Assembly (NCBI RefSeq): GCF_002872075.1
Contig: NZ_PGGU01000005.1
Coordinates: forward strand, 186,001 to 250,000
DNA: 64,000 nucleotides
Direction: 5' to 3'
From: Microbacterium aurantiacum
Lineage (GTDB): Bacteria > Actinomycetota > Actinomycetes > Actinomycetales > Microbacteriaceae
Of this stretch, positions 9,905 to 17,997 are shown piece after piece. Within the stretch, counting starts at the first letter, position 1, and each line of letters begins with the position of its first letter. The notes under the pieces are model-generated. The model ran no database searches. It was not told the DNA's origin and was given only the letters and a program-made list of their open reading frames with translations. The translations under genes and the position numbers were made by a program.

Positions 9905-10465
9905 GTGCGACCTCGTCTGAATGGCCCGTTCATCCTTCCCGTCCGTGACATCGTCCGCAAACCAGGCGAGATGCGCGAGCACCGTTTCTCCGTGCCCCTG
10001 CCCGAGCAGTGGGGAGAGGGGATCGTCTCCTACGAGGCGGGTTCCGAGATCGACATCGACGTGCGCCTGGAGTCCGTTCACGAGGGCATCCTGGCCACCG
10101 GAACAGTCGATGCGGAATACGTCGGAGTGTGCGGAAGATGCCTCATCGACATCTCCGAGCCTGTCGAAGTCGAGTTCCAGGAGCTTTTCGCGTATCCTGG
10201 TGAGGAAGAAACTGACTTCGAGGTTCAAGACAACCACGTGGATCTTGAAACTCTGGTCAGGGAAGCGGCCGTCATGGCGCTTCCGTTTCAACCGGTGTGT
10301 CAGCCGGACTGCCCTGGACTCGACCCGAGTACAGGTGAGCGGCTGGCCGTGAACACCAGCACGGAGCAGGCCGCTCCCATCGATCCTCGATGGAGTGCGC
10401 TCCAGCAGATCACAGACCAAGACGGCAAGGCAGAGAGCCGCGCCGCCGAGAAAGAAGAGAGTTAG
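9905..10465 (+). CDS. DUF177 (YceD-like) family protein
   Basis: 186-residue member of the DUF177/YceD family, which is encoded directly upstream of the L32 gene in most bacteria, as here (two bases before rpmF). Visible features are GEMREHRFSVPLPE near the N-terminus, the conserved CGRCLIDISEPVEVEF segment in the middle and a C-terminal CQPDCPGLDPSTGERL; the two cysteine pairs are typical and could bind a metal. The family has been linked to 23S rRNA accumulation in plants and bacteria, but the biochemical role is not established. The GTG start has a leaderless-type promoter. Confidence 0.9.
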   Translation: MRPRLNGPFILPVRDIVRKPGEMREHRFSVPLPEQWGEGIVSYEAGSEIDIDVRLESVHEGILATGTVDAEYVGVCGRCLIDISEPVEVEFQELFAYPGEEETDFEVQDNHVDLETLVREAAVMALPFQPVCQPDCPGLDPSTGERLAVNTSTEQAAPIDPRWSALQQITDQDGKAESRAAEKEES

Positions 10466-10467
10466 CC

Positions 10468-10677
10468 ATGGCTGGTAACCCCCCGAAGCGCAAGGTATCC
10501 CGCTCCAACACCCGCTCGCGTCGCGCGCAGTGGAAGGCGGCGCCCATCGCCCTCGTGAAGACGATTGAGAACGGCCAGACCGTCTACAGCCGTCCGCACC
10601 AGGCGAAGGTCGTCACCGACTCGCAGGGCACCGAGCTGTTCCTGGAGTACAAGGGCCGCAAGGTCGCCGACGTCTGA
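10468..10677 (+). CDS. rpmF: 50S ribosomal protein L32
   Basis: L32 is a small 50S subunit protein. The start [18 protein letters not shown] is diagnostic. The 69-residue protein lacks the CxxC zinc pairs of some L32 paralogs, so it is the zinc-independent type; in actinobacteria that have both kinds, this form can replace the zinc form under zinc limitation, but whether a second copy exists is unknown from this window. The ATG lies two bases after the DUF177 stop with AAAGAAGAGAG upstream, so the two genes are translated together. Confidence 0.96.
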   Translation: MAGNPPKRKVSRSNTRSRRAQWKAAPIALVKTIENGQTVYSRPHQAKVVTDSQGTELFLEYKGRKVADV

Positions 10678-10685
10678 ACCGCGTC

Positions 10686-11378
10686 GTGACCGAGGTCCCC
10701 GGGGGATCGAGGCCTCTGCCTGAGAAGCTCCGCGTCGATATCGACGCGGAGCTTCTGGAGTTGGCCCTGACCCACCGGTCCTACGCATACGAGCACGGCG
10801 GGATCCCGCACAACGAGCGGCTCGAGTTCCTCGGCGACTCGGTGCTGGGACAGGCCGTGACGGTGATGCTGTTCACGACCCACCCCGATCTCGACGAAGG
10901 TCAGCTGGCGAAGCGGCGCGCGAGCGTCGTCTCGACGGTGGCCCTCGCGGAGGTGGCCCGTGGGATCGACCTCGGCAGCCATCTGCTGCTGGGGCGCGGC
11001 GAAGAGCAGACCGGCGGTCGCGACAAGGATTCGATCCTCGCCGACACGATGGAAGCCGTGATCGGTGCGACGTATCTGTCCGCGGGGCCCGAATCGGCGA
11101 CCGAACTCGTGCTCCGTCTCACGGCGCCGTTGCTCGCCGACCCTGAGCGCTACGGCGCCGCGATGGACCCCAAGACGAGCCTCCAGGAGCTCGCGGCCAG
11201 AACCGGATCCGGCGCCCCGCAGTACTCCGTCGTGGCGAGCGGCCCCGATCACGATCGGCGTTTCCTGGCGACGGTCGTCGTCGGCGACGTCAGCATGACC
11301 GGCATCGGCAGCAGCAAGAAGACCGCGGAGATGGCGGCCGCGCTCAGCGCGTGGCGTTCCCTCAGCGAGCATGCCTGA
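10686..11378 (+). CDS. rnc: Ribonuclease III
   Basis: RNase III cleaves double-stranded RNA in rRNA processing and mRNA decay. The signature [12 protein letters not shown] is at residues 43-54, the second acidic cluster [12 protein letters not shown] at about 120-131, and a double-stranded RNA-binding domain fills about 158-228 ([14 protein letters not shown] onward). The 230-residue length is normal. The GTG start is eight bases after rpmF and the stop overlaps the mutM ATG, so rpmF, rnc and mutM form one run, a common actinobacterial order. Confidence 0.97.
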   Translation: MTEVPGGSRPLPEKLRVDIDAELLELALTHRSYAYEHGGIPHNERLEFLGDSVLGQAVTVMLFTTHPDLDEGQLAKRRASVVSTVALAEVARGIDLGSHLLLGRGEEQTGGRDKDSILADTMEAVIGATYLSAGPESATELVLRLTAPLLADPERYGAAMDPKTSLQELAARTGSGAPQYSVVASGPDHDRRFLATVVVGDVSMTGIGSSKKTAEMAAALSAWRSLSEHA

Positions 11379-12234
11379 GCTTCCCGAGGTCGAGGTCGTC
11401 AGAGCCGGCCTCGCCCCGGCCGCGATCGGGTCGCGGATCAGCGCCGTCGGCGTCTTCGATGAGCGCGCGCTGACCCGCCATCCGGCGGGTCCCGCCGACT
11501 TCGTGGCGCGCCTGGAGGGCCGCTCGTTCCGCGGTGCCGAGCGCCGAGGCAAGTTCCTCTGGCTGCCCCTCGACGGAGCGGATGCCGCGCTCATCGCCCA
11601 TCTCGGGATGAGCGGGCAGATGCTGCTGCGTGCGCCGGACGCGGCGCCGGAACGCCATGAGCGCATCCGCATCCATCTGGAGCATCCGCAGCACGGCCAC
11701 GTCGCGATCGTGTTCGCCGACCAGCGCACCTTCGGCTCGCTGGCGGTAGACCACCTCGTCGTGGACGGGGACTCGCTGATCCCCTCGCAGGTCGTGCACA
11801 TCGCGCGGGACCCCGTGGATGCCGCATTCGACGACCTCGCCTTCCGCGAGGCGCTCGGCAGACGGGGAAGCGCGATCAAGCGCGTGCTGCTCGACCAGGG
11901 CGTCGTGAGCGGCATCGGCAACATCTATGCCGACGAGTCCCTCTGGGCGGCCCGCATCCACCCGGAGACTCCGGCGAACCGGCTCTCGACGGTCGCCGTG
12001 CGCCGGCTGCTCGCGGAGGTGCGGACGGTGCTGGGGAAGGCTCTTGCCGAAGGCGGCACGAGCTTCGACGCCCAGTACGTCAACGTCAACGGAGAATCGG
12101 GCTACTTCGCCCACTCGCTGAACGCCTATGGACGCGGAGGCGAGCCCTGCCCGCGGTGCGGGGGCAGCATCCGTCGCGAAGCCTTCATGAACCGTTCCAG
12201 CCATTACTGCCCGCGGTGCCAGATCCGCCGGTGA
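11371..12234 (+). CDS. mutM: Formamidopyrimidine-DNA glycosylase
   Basis: MutM (Fpg) excises 8-oxoguanine and formamidopyrimidines and nicks the abasic site. The catalytic N-terminus PELPEVE follows the initiator Met, so Pro is the nucleophile after Met removal; the H2TH region includes [14 protein letters not shown] (about 176-189). The C-terminal zinc finger is intact, with CPRC pairs at about 260-263 and 280-283. Length 287. The ATG overlaps the rnc stop by eight bases. Confidence 0.97.
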   Translation: MPELPEVEVVRAGLAPAAIGSRISAVGVFDERALTRHPAGPADFVARLEGRSFRGAERRGKFLWLPLDGADAALIAHLGMSGQMLLRAPDAAPERHERIRIHLEHPQHGHVAIVFADQRTFGSLAVDHLVVDGDSLIPSQVVHIARDPVDAAFDDLAFREALGRRGSAIKRVLLDQGVVSGIGNIYADESLWAARIHPETPANRLSTVAVRRLLAEVRTVLGKALAEGGTSFDAQYVNVNGESGYFAHSLNAYGRGGEPCPRCGGSIRREAFMNRSSHYCPRCQIRR

Positions 12235-12247
12235 GATCACCGCGACC

Positions 12248-12253
12248 TACACT
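12248..12253 (+). promoter_or_regulatory. Putative -10 element, leaderless moaB
   Basis: TACACT is seven bases before the GTG at 12261. It lies in the 26-base gap after mutM and separates the Moco genes from the DNA-repair run. Confidence 0.4.
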
Positions 12254-12260
12254 GGGAAAC

Positions 12261-12746
12261 GTGACATCCTCTCTCATCGCCGGTGCCGTGATCACCGTCT
12301 CGGACCGCTCGGCGGCGGGCCTGCGCGAAGATCTGTCGGGCCCTTTAGCCGCCGAGCTCCTGGCCGCGGACGGCTGGTCGACGACGGTGGATGTCGTGCC
12401 CGACGACGTCGTGGCGATCGCGGACGCGGTGCGCCGCGCGGTGGCGAGCGGTGCCCGTCTCGTCGTGACGACCGGCGGAACTGGGCTCTCGCCTCGCGAT
12501 GTCACCCCCGAGGCGATGACCGGTCTGCTGCAGCGCGAGATCCCCGGTATCGCCGAGGAGATCCGTCGCGCCGGAATCGCGGGGGTTCCGCAGGCGATGC
12601 TGTCCCGCGCGCGGTCCGGCATCGTGGACGGCGCTCTCGTCGTGAATCTCGCCGGGTCTCCTGGTGCGGTTCGCGACGGCATCCCAGTCGTCCTGCGGGT
12701 GGCTCGGCATGTCGCCGCGCAGCTGGACGGCGGTGACCACGAATGA
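12261..12746 (+). CDS. moaB: MoaB/MogA-type molybdopterin adenylyltransferase
   Basis: MoaB/MogA family protein, expected to adenylylate molybdopterin before molybdate insertion. The family motifs are VVTTGGTGLSPRDVTPEAM (molybdopterin-binding TGGTG) and the initial AVITVSDRSAAG. With the GTG at 12261 it has 161 residues, the usual size; the open frame upstream overlaps mutM and has no similarity. It overlaps moaE by four bases (ATGA). Whether it acts as MogA or has the unclear role of E. coli MoaB cannot be settled, but as the only such gene in this cluster an adenylyltransferase role with MoeA is likely. Confidence 0.88.
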   Translation: MTSSLIAGAVITVSDRSAAGLREDLSGPLAAELLAADGWSTTVDVVPDDVVAIADAVRRAVASGARLVVTTGGTGLSPRDVTPEAMTGLLQREIPGIAEEIRRAGIAGVPQAMLSRARSGIVDGALVVNLAGSPGAVRDGIPVVLRVARHVAAQLDGGDHE

Positions 12747-13171
12747 TCGTGTTCAGCAGGGTGTCGGATGCCGTGCTCGACACATCCGCGCACCTCGACG
12801 CCGTCGCGGCACCGGGCTCCGGCGCCACCGCGCTTTTCGTCGGTACCGTGCGCGACCACGACCCGGATGCGGCAGGCGAAGTCATCCGGCTCGAGTACAG
12901 CGCGCACCCGGATGCGGAGCGGATCATCGGTGAGATCGCCGCCAGCCTCGACGAGGAAGGACTCCGCATCGCGGTGAGCCACCGTGTCGGCGCGCTGGAC
13001 ATCGGCGAATCCGCCATCGTCTGCGCCGTGTCCTCGGCGCACCGGGCCGACGCGTTCGAGATCTGCCGCGAGCTCGTGGAGCGGGTCAAGGCCGAGCTCC
13101 CGGTGTGGAAGAAGCAGCTCGAAGCCGACGGCACTGCCGTCTGGGTGGGACTGGGGAGTCTCGCGAAGTAG
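12743..13171 (+). CDS. moaE: Molybdopterin synthase catalytic subunit
   Basis: MoaE is the large subunit of molybdopterin synthase; it uses the MoaD thiocarboxylate to put the dithiolene sulfurs on cyclic pyranopterin monophosphate. Family features are GATALFVGTVRDHD (about 28-41), HRVGALDIGE (about 81-90) and the C-terminal ELPVWKKQ with the active-site lysines. The 142-residue length fits. It is co-translated with moaB, while its partner moaD is convergent, 19 bases downstream on the other strand. Confidence 0.96.
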   Translation: MIVFSRVSDAVLDTSAHLDAVAAPGSGATALFVGTVRDHDPDAAGEVIRLEYSAHPDAERIIGEIAASLDEEGLRIAVSHRVGALDIGESAIVCAVSSAHRADAFEICRELVERVKAELPVWKKQLEADGTAVWVGLGSLAK

Positions 13172-13190
13172 GCGCACCCTCGCGCCGGGC

Positions 13191-13427
13191 TCAGCCGCCG
13201 GCGAAGGGCGGGAGAACGTCGACGGTCGCGCTGTCCGCGACGAGCACGTCATCCGCTCCGCGCACCCCGTCCACGAGAAGCGAACAGCGACCGAGCACAT
13301 CGGCGAACTCCGGGCCGTGCTCCGCGCTCAACGACGCTCGCAGTTCACCGAGTGTGATCGGACCCGTGACCTGCTGCTCGTCGCGGCCCGCCGCGTCGGC
13401 CGCTCCGGCGAAGTAACGCAGCCTCAT
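13191..13427 (-). CDS. moaD: Molybdopterin synthase sulfur carrier subunit
   Basis: 78-residue ubiquitin-like sulfur carrier ending in PPFAGG; the terminal Gly-Gly is the site of adenylation and thiocarboxylation. It starts LRYFAGAADAAGRDEQQV, typical for MoaD. The ATG at 13427 overlaps the stop of the DUF6457 gene (ATGA). It is the last gene of the minus-strand Moco operon and would be activated by the MoeB-like protein at its head. Confidence 0.93.
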   Translation of the reverse strand: MRLRYFAGAADAAGRDEQQVTGPITLGELRASLSAEHGPEFADVLGRCSLLVDGVRGADDVLVADSATVDVLPPFAGG

Positions 13428-13672
13428 ACCTGTGCCTGCCAGCCCGCGATGGCCGCGCGTGTGCGCGCCACCGCGTCCTCCACCGGCATACCGGCTGTGA
13501 CGGCGATGCCGACCAGATAGGTCGCCAACGGTCCCGCGGGCCGGACGACACCGTGCGCCACCTCGCGGGTGAGTCCCAGCAGCAGGTCCGTGGGCACATC
13601 GGTGTCTTCGATGCCGAGCGCCTCGGCGAGGGCAGTGACCCATTCCTCGAGGACGGCGGGGGAGTCAGGCAT
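13424..13672 (-). CDS. DUF6457 family protein in the Moco operon
   Basis: 82-residue acidic, mostly helical protein with no signal peptide or membrane segment. I believe it is DUF6457, a small actinobacterial family that travels with, or is sometimes fused to, MobA-like nucleotidyltransferases; this assignment is from memory. A conserved-looking core is LLGLTREVAHGVVRPAGPLATY, here residues about 32-52 split by helices. The gene overlaps mobA upstream and moaD downstream by four to eight bases, so it is made in step with both. Function unknown; a MobA accessory or an adaptor is the most economical guess. Confidence 0.8.
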   Translation of the reverse strand: MPDSPAVLEEWVTALAEALGIEDTDVPTDLLLGLTREVAHGVVRPAGPLATYLVGIAVTAGMPVEDAVARTRAAIAGWQAQV

Positions 13673-14261
13673 GATCTTCCTTTCGGCTGTTCCGATAGTC
13701 CTCGATCGCGGACCAGGTATCAAGGTCGATTCCGGCTCCCTCGTCGTCGACCGCATGCAGCCGCAGGGGAGCGAGCAGGTTCCGCATGGATGCTCCCGCG
13801 GTCTCGGAGAGAAGGGCGACGGCGCGTCTCAGCGGGCCCAGCCGGTAGCGCCCGGCCAGCCATTGCTCGCGTCCGGCTGCGTCGATCGCGATCACGGCAT
13901 CCGCGTCGTCGGGGATCGCGACGAGGGCGAGCCGGGCGACGAGGTCCTCGGCGCGGGGCAGGTCGCAGGCCAGCAGCCAGGTCTCCCCGGCATCTGGTCC
14001 GGTCAGCTCGGGCAGCGCTGCCGAGATGGCCGCGACGGGACCCCCGAACGGAGGATCCTCCCGCACCACGCGGACCCCCGGGCGGGAGATGCTGTCCGGG
14101 CCGACGGCGACTATCGGTGCGCATCCGCGGACCGCGGCATAGACGTGATCGATGAGCGCCGCGCCGGAGACGATCACACTCGCCTTGTCGGTCCCGTCGA
14201 GGCGCGTCGCACGGCCGCCGCCGAGGATGATGGCGGCGGTGCCGGGCGCCGATGCGGTCAC
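13665..14261 (-). CDS. mobA: Molybdenum cofactor guanylyltransferase-like protein
   Basis: NTP-transferase of the MobA type, expected to add GMP to Mo-molybdopterin to give the bis-guanine dinucleotide cofactor of formate-dehydrogenase-like enzymes. The N-terminal nucleotide loop is [18 protein letters not shown] (about residues 10-27), followed by [11 protein letters not shown] (about 69-79) and the metal-binding LLACDLP (about 96-102). The GTG at 14261 gives 198 residues and overlaps the moaC stop. The YdeP-type oxidoreductase downstream of fdhD is a likely client. Confidence 0.88.
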   Translation of the reverse strand: MTASAPGTAAIILGGGRATRLDGTDKASVIVSGAALIDHVYAAVRGCAPIVAVGPDSISRPGVRVVREDPPFGGPVAAISAALPELTGPDAGETWLLACDLPRAEDLVARLALVAIPDDADAVIAIDAAGREQWLAGRYRLGPLRRAVALLSETAGASMRNLLAPLRLHAVDDEGAGIDLDTWSAIEDYRNSRKEDHA

Positions 14262-14734
14262 GGAGTGCGCAGCCAGTCGCCGCTCTTGCCGCCGGTCTTG
14301 CGGAGCAGCGCGATGTTCTCGATCGTGATCGACTTGTCGAGGCCCTTCACCATGTCGACGAGCGCGAGCGCCGTGACGCTGACCGCCGTGAACGCCTCCA
14401 TCTCGACGCCGGTGCGGTCGGCGGTGCGCACGGTGGCTTCGATCTGCACACCGTCGTCGACGATCTCGAGGTCGACCTGTGCCCCGTGCACGCCGATGAC
14501 GTGCGCGAGCGGAAGGAGCTCGGCGGTGCGTTTGGCGGCCTGGATTCCGGCGATGCGCGCGACCGCGAGGACATCGCCCTTGGGCGTGGTTCCGTCGCGG
14601 AGGGCTGAGATCACGCGCGCGGAGCATCGCACGAACCCGGATGCCGTCGCCGAGCGCACCGTCGGCTGCTTCTCGGTGACATCGACCATCCGCGCGTGAC
14701 CCGCGCTGTCGAGGTGGGTGAACGGCTGATTCAT
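14258..14734 (-). CDS. moaC: Cyclic pyranopterin monophosphate synthase
   Basis: MoaC converts the MoaA product, 3',8-cyclo-dihydro-GTP, to cyclic pyranopterin monophosphate. Diagnostic segments are [18 protein letters not shown] near the N-terminus, [19 protein letters not shown] in the middle and [21 protein letters not shown]. Length 158 is normal. The ATG overlaps the moeA stop (ATGA). No moaA gene is in this window, so the first enzyme of the pathway must be encoded elsewhere. Confidence 0.97.
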   Translation of the reverse strand: MNQPFTHLDSAGHARMVDVTEKQPTVRSATASGFVRCSARVISALRDGTTPKGDVLAVARIAGIQAAKRTAELLPLAHVIGVHGAQVDLEIVDDGVQIEATVRTADRTGVEMEAFTAVSVTALALVDMVKGLDKSITIENIALLRKTGGKSGDWLRTP

Positions 14735-15933
14735 GACAGGACCATCACAGTCACAGGATCTCCTTCTTCGACCCGCTCGGTCTCGGCGGGAATGATGGCG
14801 AACGCCGACGCGATGGCGAGCGACGTCACCAGATGCGAGCCGCTGCCGCCGCTCGTGGACGGACGGACGGTGTCCTCGTCGAACACGACGGGCAGGATCT
14901 GCGTGCGTCCCGGGGGGCAGCGCCAGCCGGTCGCGGCCGAGCGGATGATCCGGGGCCGATCGATCACGGAGTGTCCGGCCATGCGGCGCAGTGCCGGACG
15001 CACGAACATCTCGAACGACGCGGCGACGCTCACCGGATTACCCGGGAGACAGAACGCCAGCATCCCCGAATCGAGCACCCCGAATCCCTGCGGCTTCCCC
15101 GGCTGCATCGAGACCGCGTCGAACCGGATGCCTCGCTCACCACCCAGCACCGCCTTGACCACGTCGAAGGCGCCGACACTGGCACCGCCGGAGAGGATGA
15201 CGACGTCTGCATCCAGTTCGTCGAGGATGCGGCGCAGTGCATCAGGGTCATCGGCCACCGTGCCGACCGTGACGACCTCCGCACCGGCAGAGCGGACGGC
15301 GGCGCTCAGCAGCACCGAGTTCGACTCCGGGATCTGACCGCGTTCCGGGGTGGCGGAGGGCGAGATGAGCTCGCTGCCGGTCGAGACCACGGCCACTCGA
15401 GGCACTCGGATCACGGCGACGTGGTCGTGTCCGGCCGAGGCGATCGACGACAGCTGCCATGCCCCCAGCGGCGTGCCTGCGGCGACCGCCAGCGACCCTG
15501 CCGGGGCATCATCGCCGCGTCTGCGGATGTGCGCGCTCTGGCCGGGTTCGGCGAGCACCGTGATCCGCTCCGGCGGAGTCTCCTGGATGGCGATGCCGAG
15601 ATCGGTCTGCTCGAGCGGGACGATGGCGTCGGCATCCGAGGGGACCGGTGCGCCGGTCATGATGCGAGCTGCCTCCCCGGGGCCGAGTGGCGGATCCTCG
15701 CTCGATCCGGCCGCGACGTCGGCCACGATGCGCAGGACGGCACCGGCTGCGGCATCCGCTCGCCGGACCGCATAGCCGTCCATCGCGGAGTTGTCGAAGA
15801 GGGGGACCGGCCAGCGGCTCGAGACGTCATCGGCGAGTACGAGTCCGAGCGCGGCAGCGAGCGGAAGACGTTCGGCCGGTAGGACGTGCGAGGCGTCGAG
15901 AACACGCGTACGGTGCTCGTCGACAGTGATCAC
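14731..15933 (-). CDS. moeA: Molybdopterin molybdenumtransferase
   Basis: MoeA inserts molybdate into adenylylated molybdopterin. The family N-terminus is recognisable in [16 protein letters not shown], followed by [20 protein letters not shown], a central MPT-binding domain with STGSEL and [14 protein letters not shown], and a C-terminal domain with [15 protein letters not shown]. The GTG at 15933 overlaps the stop of the upstream MoeB-like gene and gives 400 residues, the normal size; sequence further upstream in this frame is antisense to nothing recognisable and is not family-like. Confidence 0.96.
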   Translation of the reverse strand: MITVDEHRTRVLDASHVLPAERLPLAAALGLVLADDVSSRWPVPLFDNSAMDGYAVRRADAAAGAVLRIVADVAAGSSEDPPLGPGEAARIMTGAPVPSDADAIVPLEQTDLGIAIQETPPERITVLAEPGQSAHIRRRGDDAPAGSLAVAAGTPLGAWQLSSIASAGHDHVAVIRVPRVAVVSTGSELISPSATPERGQIPESNSVLLSAAVRSAGAEVVTVGTVADDPDALRRILDELDADVVILSGGASVGAFDVVKAVLGGERGIRFDAVSMQPGKPQGFGVLDSGMLAFCLPGNPVSVAASFEMFVRPALRRMAGHSVIDRPRIIRSAATGWRCPPGRTQILPVVFDEDTVRPSTSGGSGSHLVTSLAIASAFAIIPAETERVEEGDPVTVMVLS

Positions 15934-17027
15934 GAGAGGCTTCCGGAAGGCTCGGACGCGGCGGACCACGCCGCGTAGCTGCCGGCGAGAAGGCGCAGGT
16001 CTGCATCGGGGTGGGCTGCCGCGAGGGCCCGTCCTGCCGCGCGAGCCCGAGGGCCCTGCTGGCAGAAGACGACGACGGTTCCGGTCACTGCCACAGCGAG
16101 CGGATCGGCGAGCAGAGCGCCCAGTGGCAGCGAGCGAGCCCCGGGGATGGTTCCGTCGGCGTACTCCTCCGGTTCGCGCACATCGAGCAGGGTGACCGGA
16201 GCTTCGGCGATCAGCGCTGCGAGTTCCGCGGGGGAGACCAGGGGAAGTCGTCCAGGGCCGGACGGGGCTGCCAGCGGGATCTCCCGGCTGCGCCCGCTGA
16301 GAGCATCGATCACCAGCATCCGTCCCAGCAGGGGTTCCCCCACTCCGCAGATCAGCTTGACCGCTTCGGTCACCAGCATCGAGCCGACCTGCCCGCACAG
16401 CGAACCGAGCACACCGGCGTCTGCACAAGAGGGAACGGTTCCGGCGGCCGGAGGCTCGGGGAAGACATCGCGCAGACGCACCGGCGATCCCGCTGAGGGG
16501 CGCGACCAGAACACGCTGACCTGAGCGTCGAATCGCAGCACCGAGCCCCACACCAGCGGGATGCCGAGTGCATTGCAGGCGTCCGCGACCGCGTAGCGCG
16601 TGTCGAAGGTGTCGCTGCCGTCGATGATGAGGTCGTAACCCCCGAGCAGCTCCTGTGCATTCGAGTCGGTCAGCCGGGTCCGATGCTCGATGACGCGCGT
16701 GTCAGGGGCGAGCGCGCGGACGCGTTCCGCGGCCACCGTGGCCTTGGGCCGACCGACATCGGCCGTGCCGAAGGCGATCTGTCGCTGGAGGTTGCTGCGC
16801 TCGACGTCGTCGTCGTCGATGATCCCGATCGTGCCGACTCCGGCGGATGCCAGGTAAAGCGTCACCGGAGAGCCGATGCCGCCGGCGCCGAGCACGCCGA
16901 CCCGTGCCGCCGCGAGGCGGAGTTGTCCGATTTCGGCGATCTCGGTCAGCCGTGACTGCCGCGCCGTGCGCACGCGTTCTGCATCGGAGAGCGACGCAGC
17001 GGGCGCCACAAGGGGTGGGAAGGCCAT
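15930..17027 (-). CDS. MoeB/ThiF-type adenylyltransferase fused to rhodanese
   Basis: E1-like enzyme expected to adenylylate, and with its rhodanese domain help thiocarboxylate, the MoaD C-terminus. The ATP-binding [19 protein letters not shown] lies at about residues 46-64 with the adenylation motif [13 protein letters not shown] soon after; a C-terminal rhodanese domain (about 275-360) has [10 protein letters not shown] and an active-site Cys in [12 protein letters not shown]. Unlike E. coli MoeB, both zinc CxxC pairs are missing: the usual CxxC before FPEPP reads VRLRDV, and no pair follows the ThiF core. The ATG at 17027 gives 365 residues and heads the six-gene Moco operon. Confidence 0.92.
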   Translation of the reverse strand: MAFPPLVAPAASLSDAERVRTARQSRLTEIAEIGQLRLAAARVGVLGAGGIGSPVTLYLASAGVGTIGIIDDDDVERSNLQRQIAFGTADVGRPKATVAAERVRALAPDTRVIEHRTRLTDSNAQELLGGYDLIIDGSDTFDTRYAVADACNALGIPLVWGSVLRFDAQVSVFWSRPSAGSPVRLRDVFPEPPAAGTVPSCADAGVLGSLCGQVGSMLVTEAVKLICGVGEPLLGRMLVIDALSGRSREIPLAAPSGPGRLPLVSPAELAALIAEAPVTLLDVREPEEYADGTIPGARSLPLGALLADPLAVAVTGTVVVFCQQGPRARAAGRALAAAHPDADLRLLAGSYAAWSAASEPSGSLS

Positions 17028-17097
17028 GCAGCAACGGTACCGCTCCGTACGCAGTGCGGAGCATCGGTGTGCAACGCCCGGAGTACGCTCTTGGAGT

Positions 17098-17997
17098 ATG
17101 GGGCGGATCACGACGAGACGGTCGGTGCTGAAGATCTCACTGGACAGCGGGTCGCAGCGCCGTGCTGACACGCTCGCCGTCGAGGAGCCTCTCGAGATCC
17201 GCGTGGCGGGTACGCCGATGGCCGTCACGATGCGCACCCCGGGACACGATGTCGAGCTCGCGGCCGGATTCCTCGTCTCGGAGGGAGTGATCGCCCGAGG
17301 CGGCGACTTCCGGTCCGCGATCCACTGCGGCGGGCCGGGCACGGGTGGCGTCGAGAACACCTACAACGTCCTCGACCTCTCACTCGCTCCGGGCGTGCAG
17401 CCGCCGGCACCGGAACTCACACGTTCCTTCTACACGACGAGTTCCTGCGGCGTGTGCGGCAAAGCCAGCATCGACGCCGTGGAGACGATCTCCCACCACG
17501 AGGTCGCCGATGACGGCGCGTCCGTCGCGGCTGAGGACCTGGCCGCGTACCCCGTCCGACTGCGCGAGCAACAGGACGCCTTCGACAAGACGGGCGGGCT
17601 GCACGCGGCTGCGCTGTTCGATGCGCGATCGGGCGAGATGCTCGTGCTCAGAGAGGATGTCGGGCGGCACAACGCCGTCGACAAGGTCGTCGGCTGGGCG
17701 GTGCTCAACGATCGGCTTCCGTTGCGTGGCACGGTGCTGCAGGTCTCCGGGCGCGCGAGCTTCGAACTCGTGCAGAAGGCGGCGATGGCCGGCATCCCGA
17801 TCCTCGCTGCGGTCTCCGCTCCGTCGTCATTGGCGGCAGAGCTGGCGGATGCTCGAGGCATCACGTTGGTGGGCTTTCTGCGGGGCCGATCCATGAACGT
17901 CTACTCTCATCCGCAGCGGGTGACGATCGAAACGGGAGGGAACGCCGACGCGGCCCTTCAGTCGGAGGGAGCAGTTCGTGACCGATCTGGACGATGA
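17098..17997 (+). CDS. fdhD: Formate dehydrogenase accessory sulfurtransferase FdhD
   Basis: FdhD transfers sulfur to the Mo-bis-MGD cofactor of formate-dehydrogenase-type enzymes. The sulfur-relay motif [10 protein letters not shown] is at about residues 115-124 (C117 and C120), preceded by [16 protein letters not shown] and followed by [15 protein letters not shown] and [14 protein letters not shown], all family hallmarks. Length 299. The ATG at 17098 follows a -10-like TACGCT by eight bases and has GGAG at short range. The stop lies inside the next gene (20-base overlap), tying FdhD production to its presumed client. Confidence 0.96.
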   Translation: MGRITTRRSVLKISLDSGSQRRADTLAVEEPLEIRVAGTPMAVTMRTPGHDVELAAGFLVSEGVIARGGDFRSAIHCGGPGTGGVENTYNVLDLSLAPGVQPPAPELTRSFYTTSSCGVCGKASIDAVETISHHEVADDGASVAAEDLAAYPVRLREQQDAFDKTGGLHAAALFDARSGEMLVLREDVGRHNAVDKVVGWAVLNDRLPLRGTVLQVSGRASFELVQKAAMAGIPILAAVSAPSSLAAELADARGITLVGFLRGRSMNVYSHPQRVTIETGGNADAALQSEGAVRDRSGR

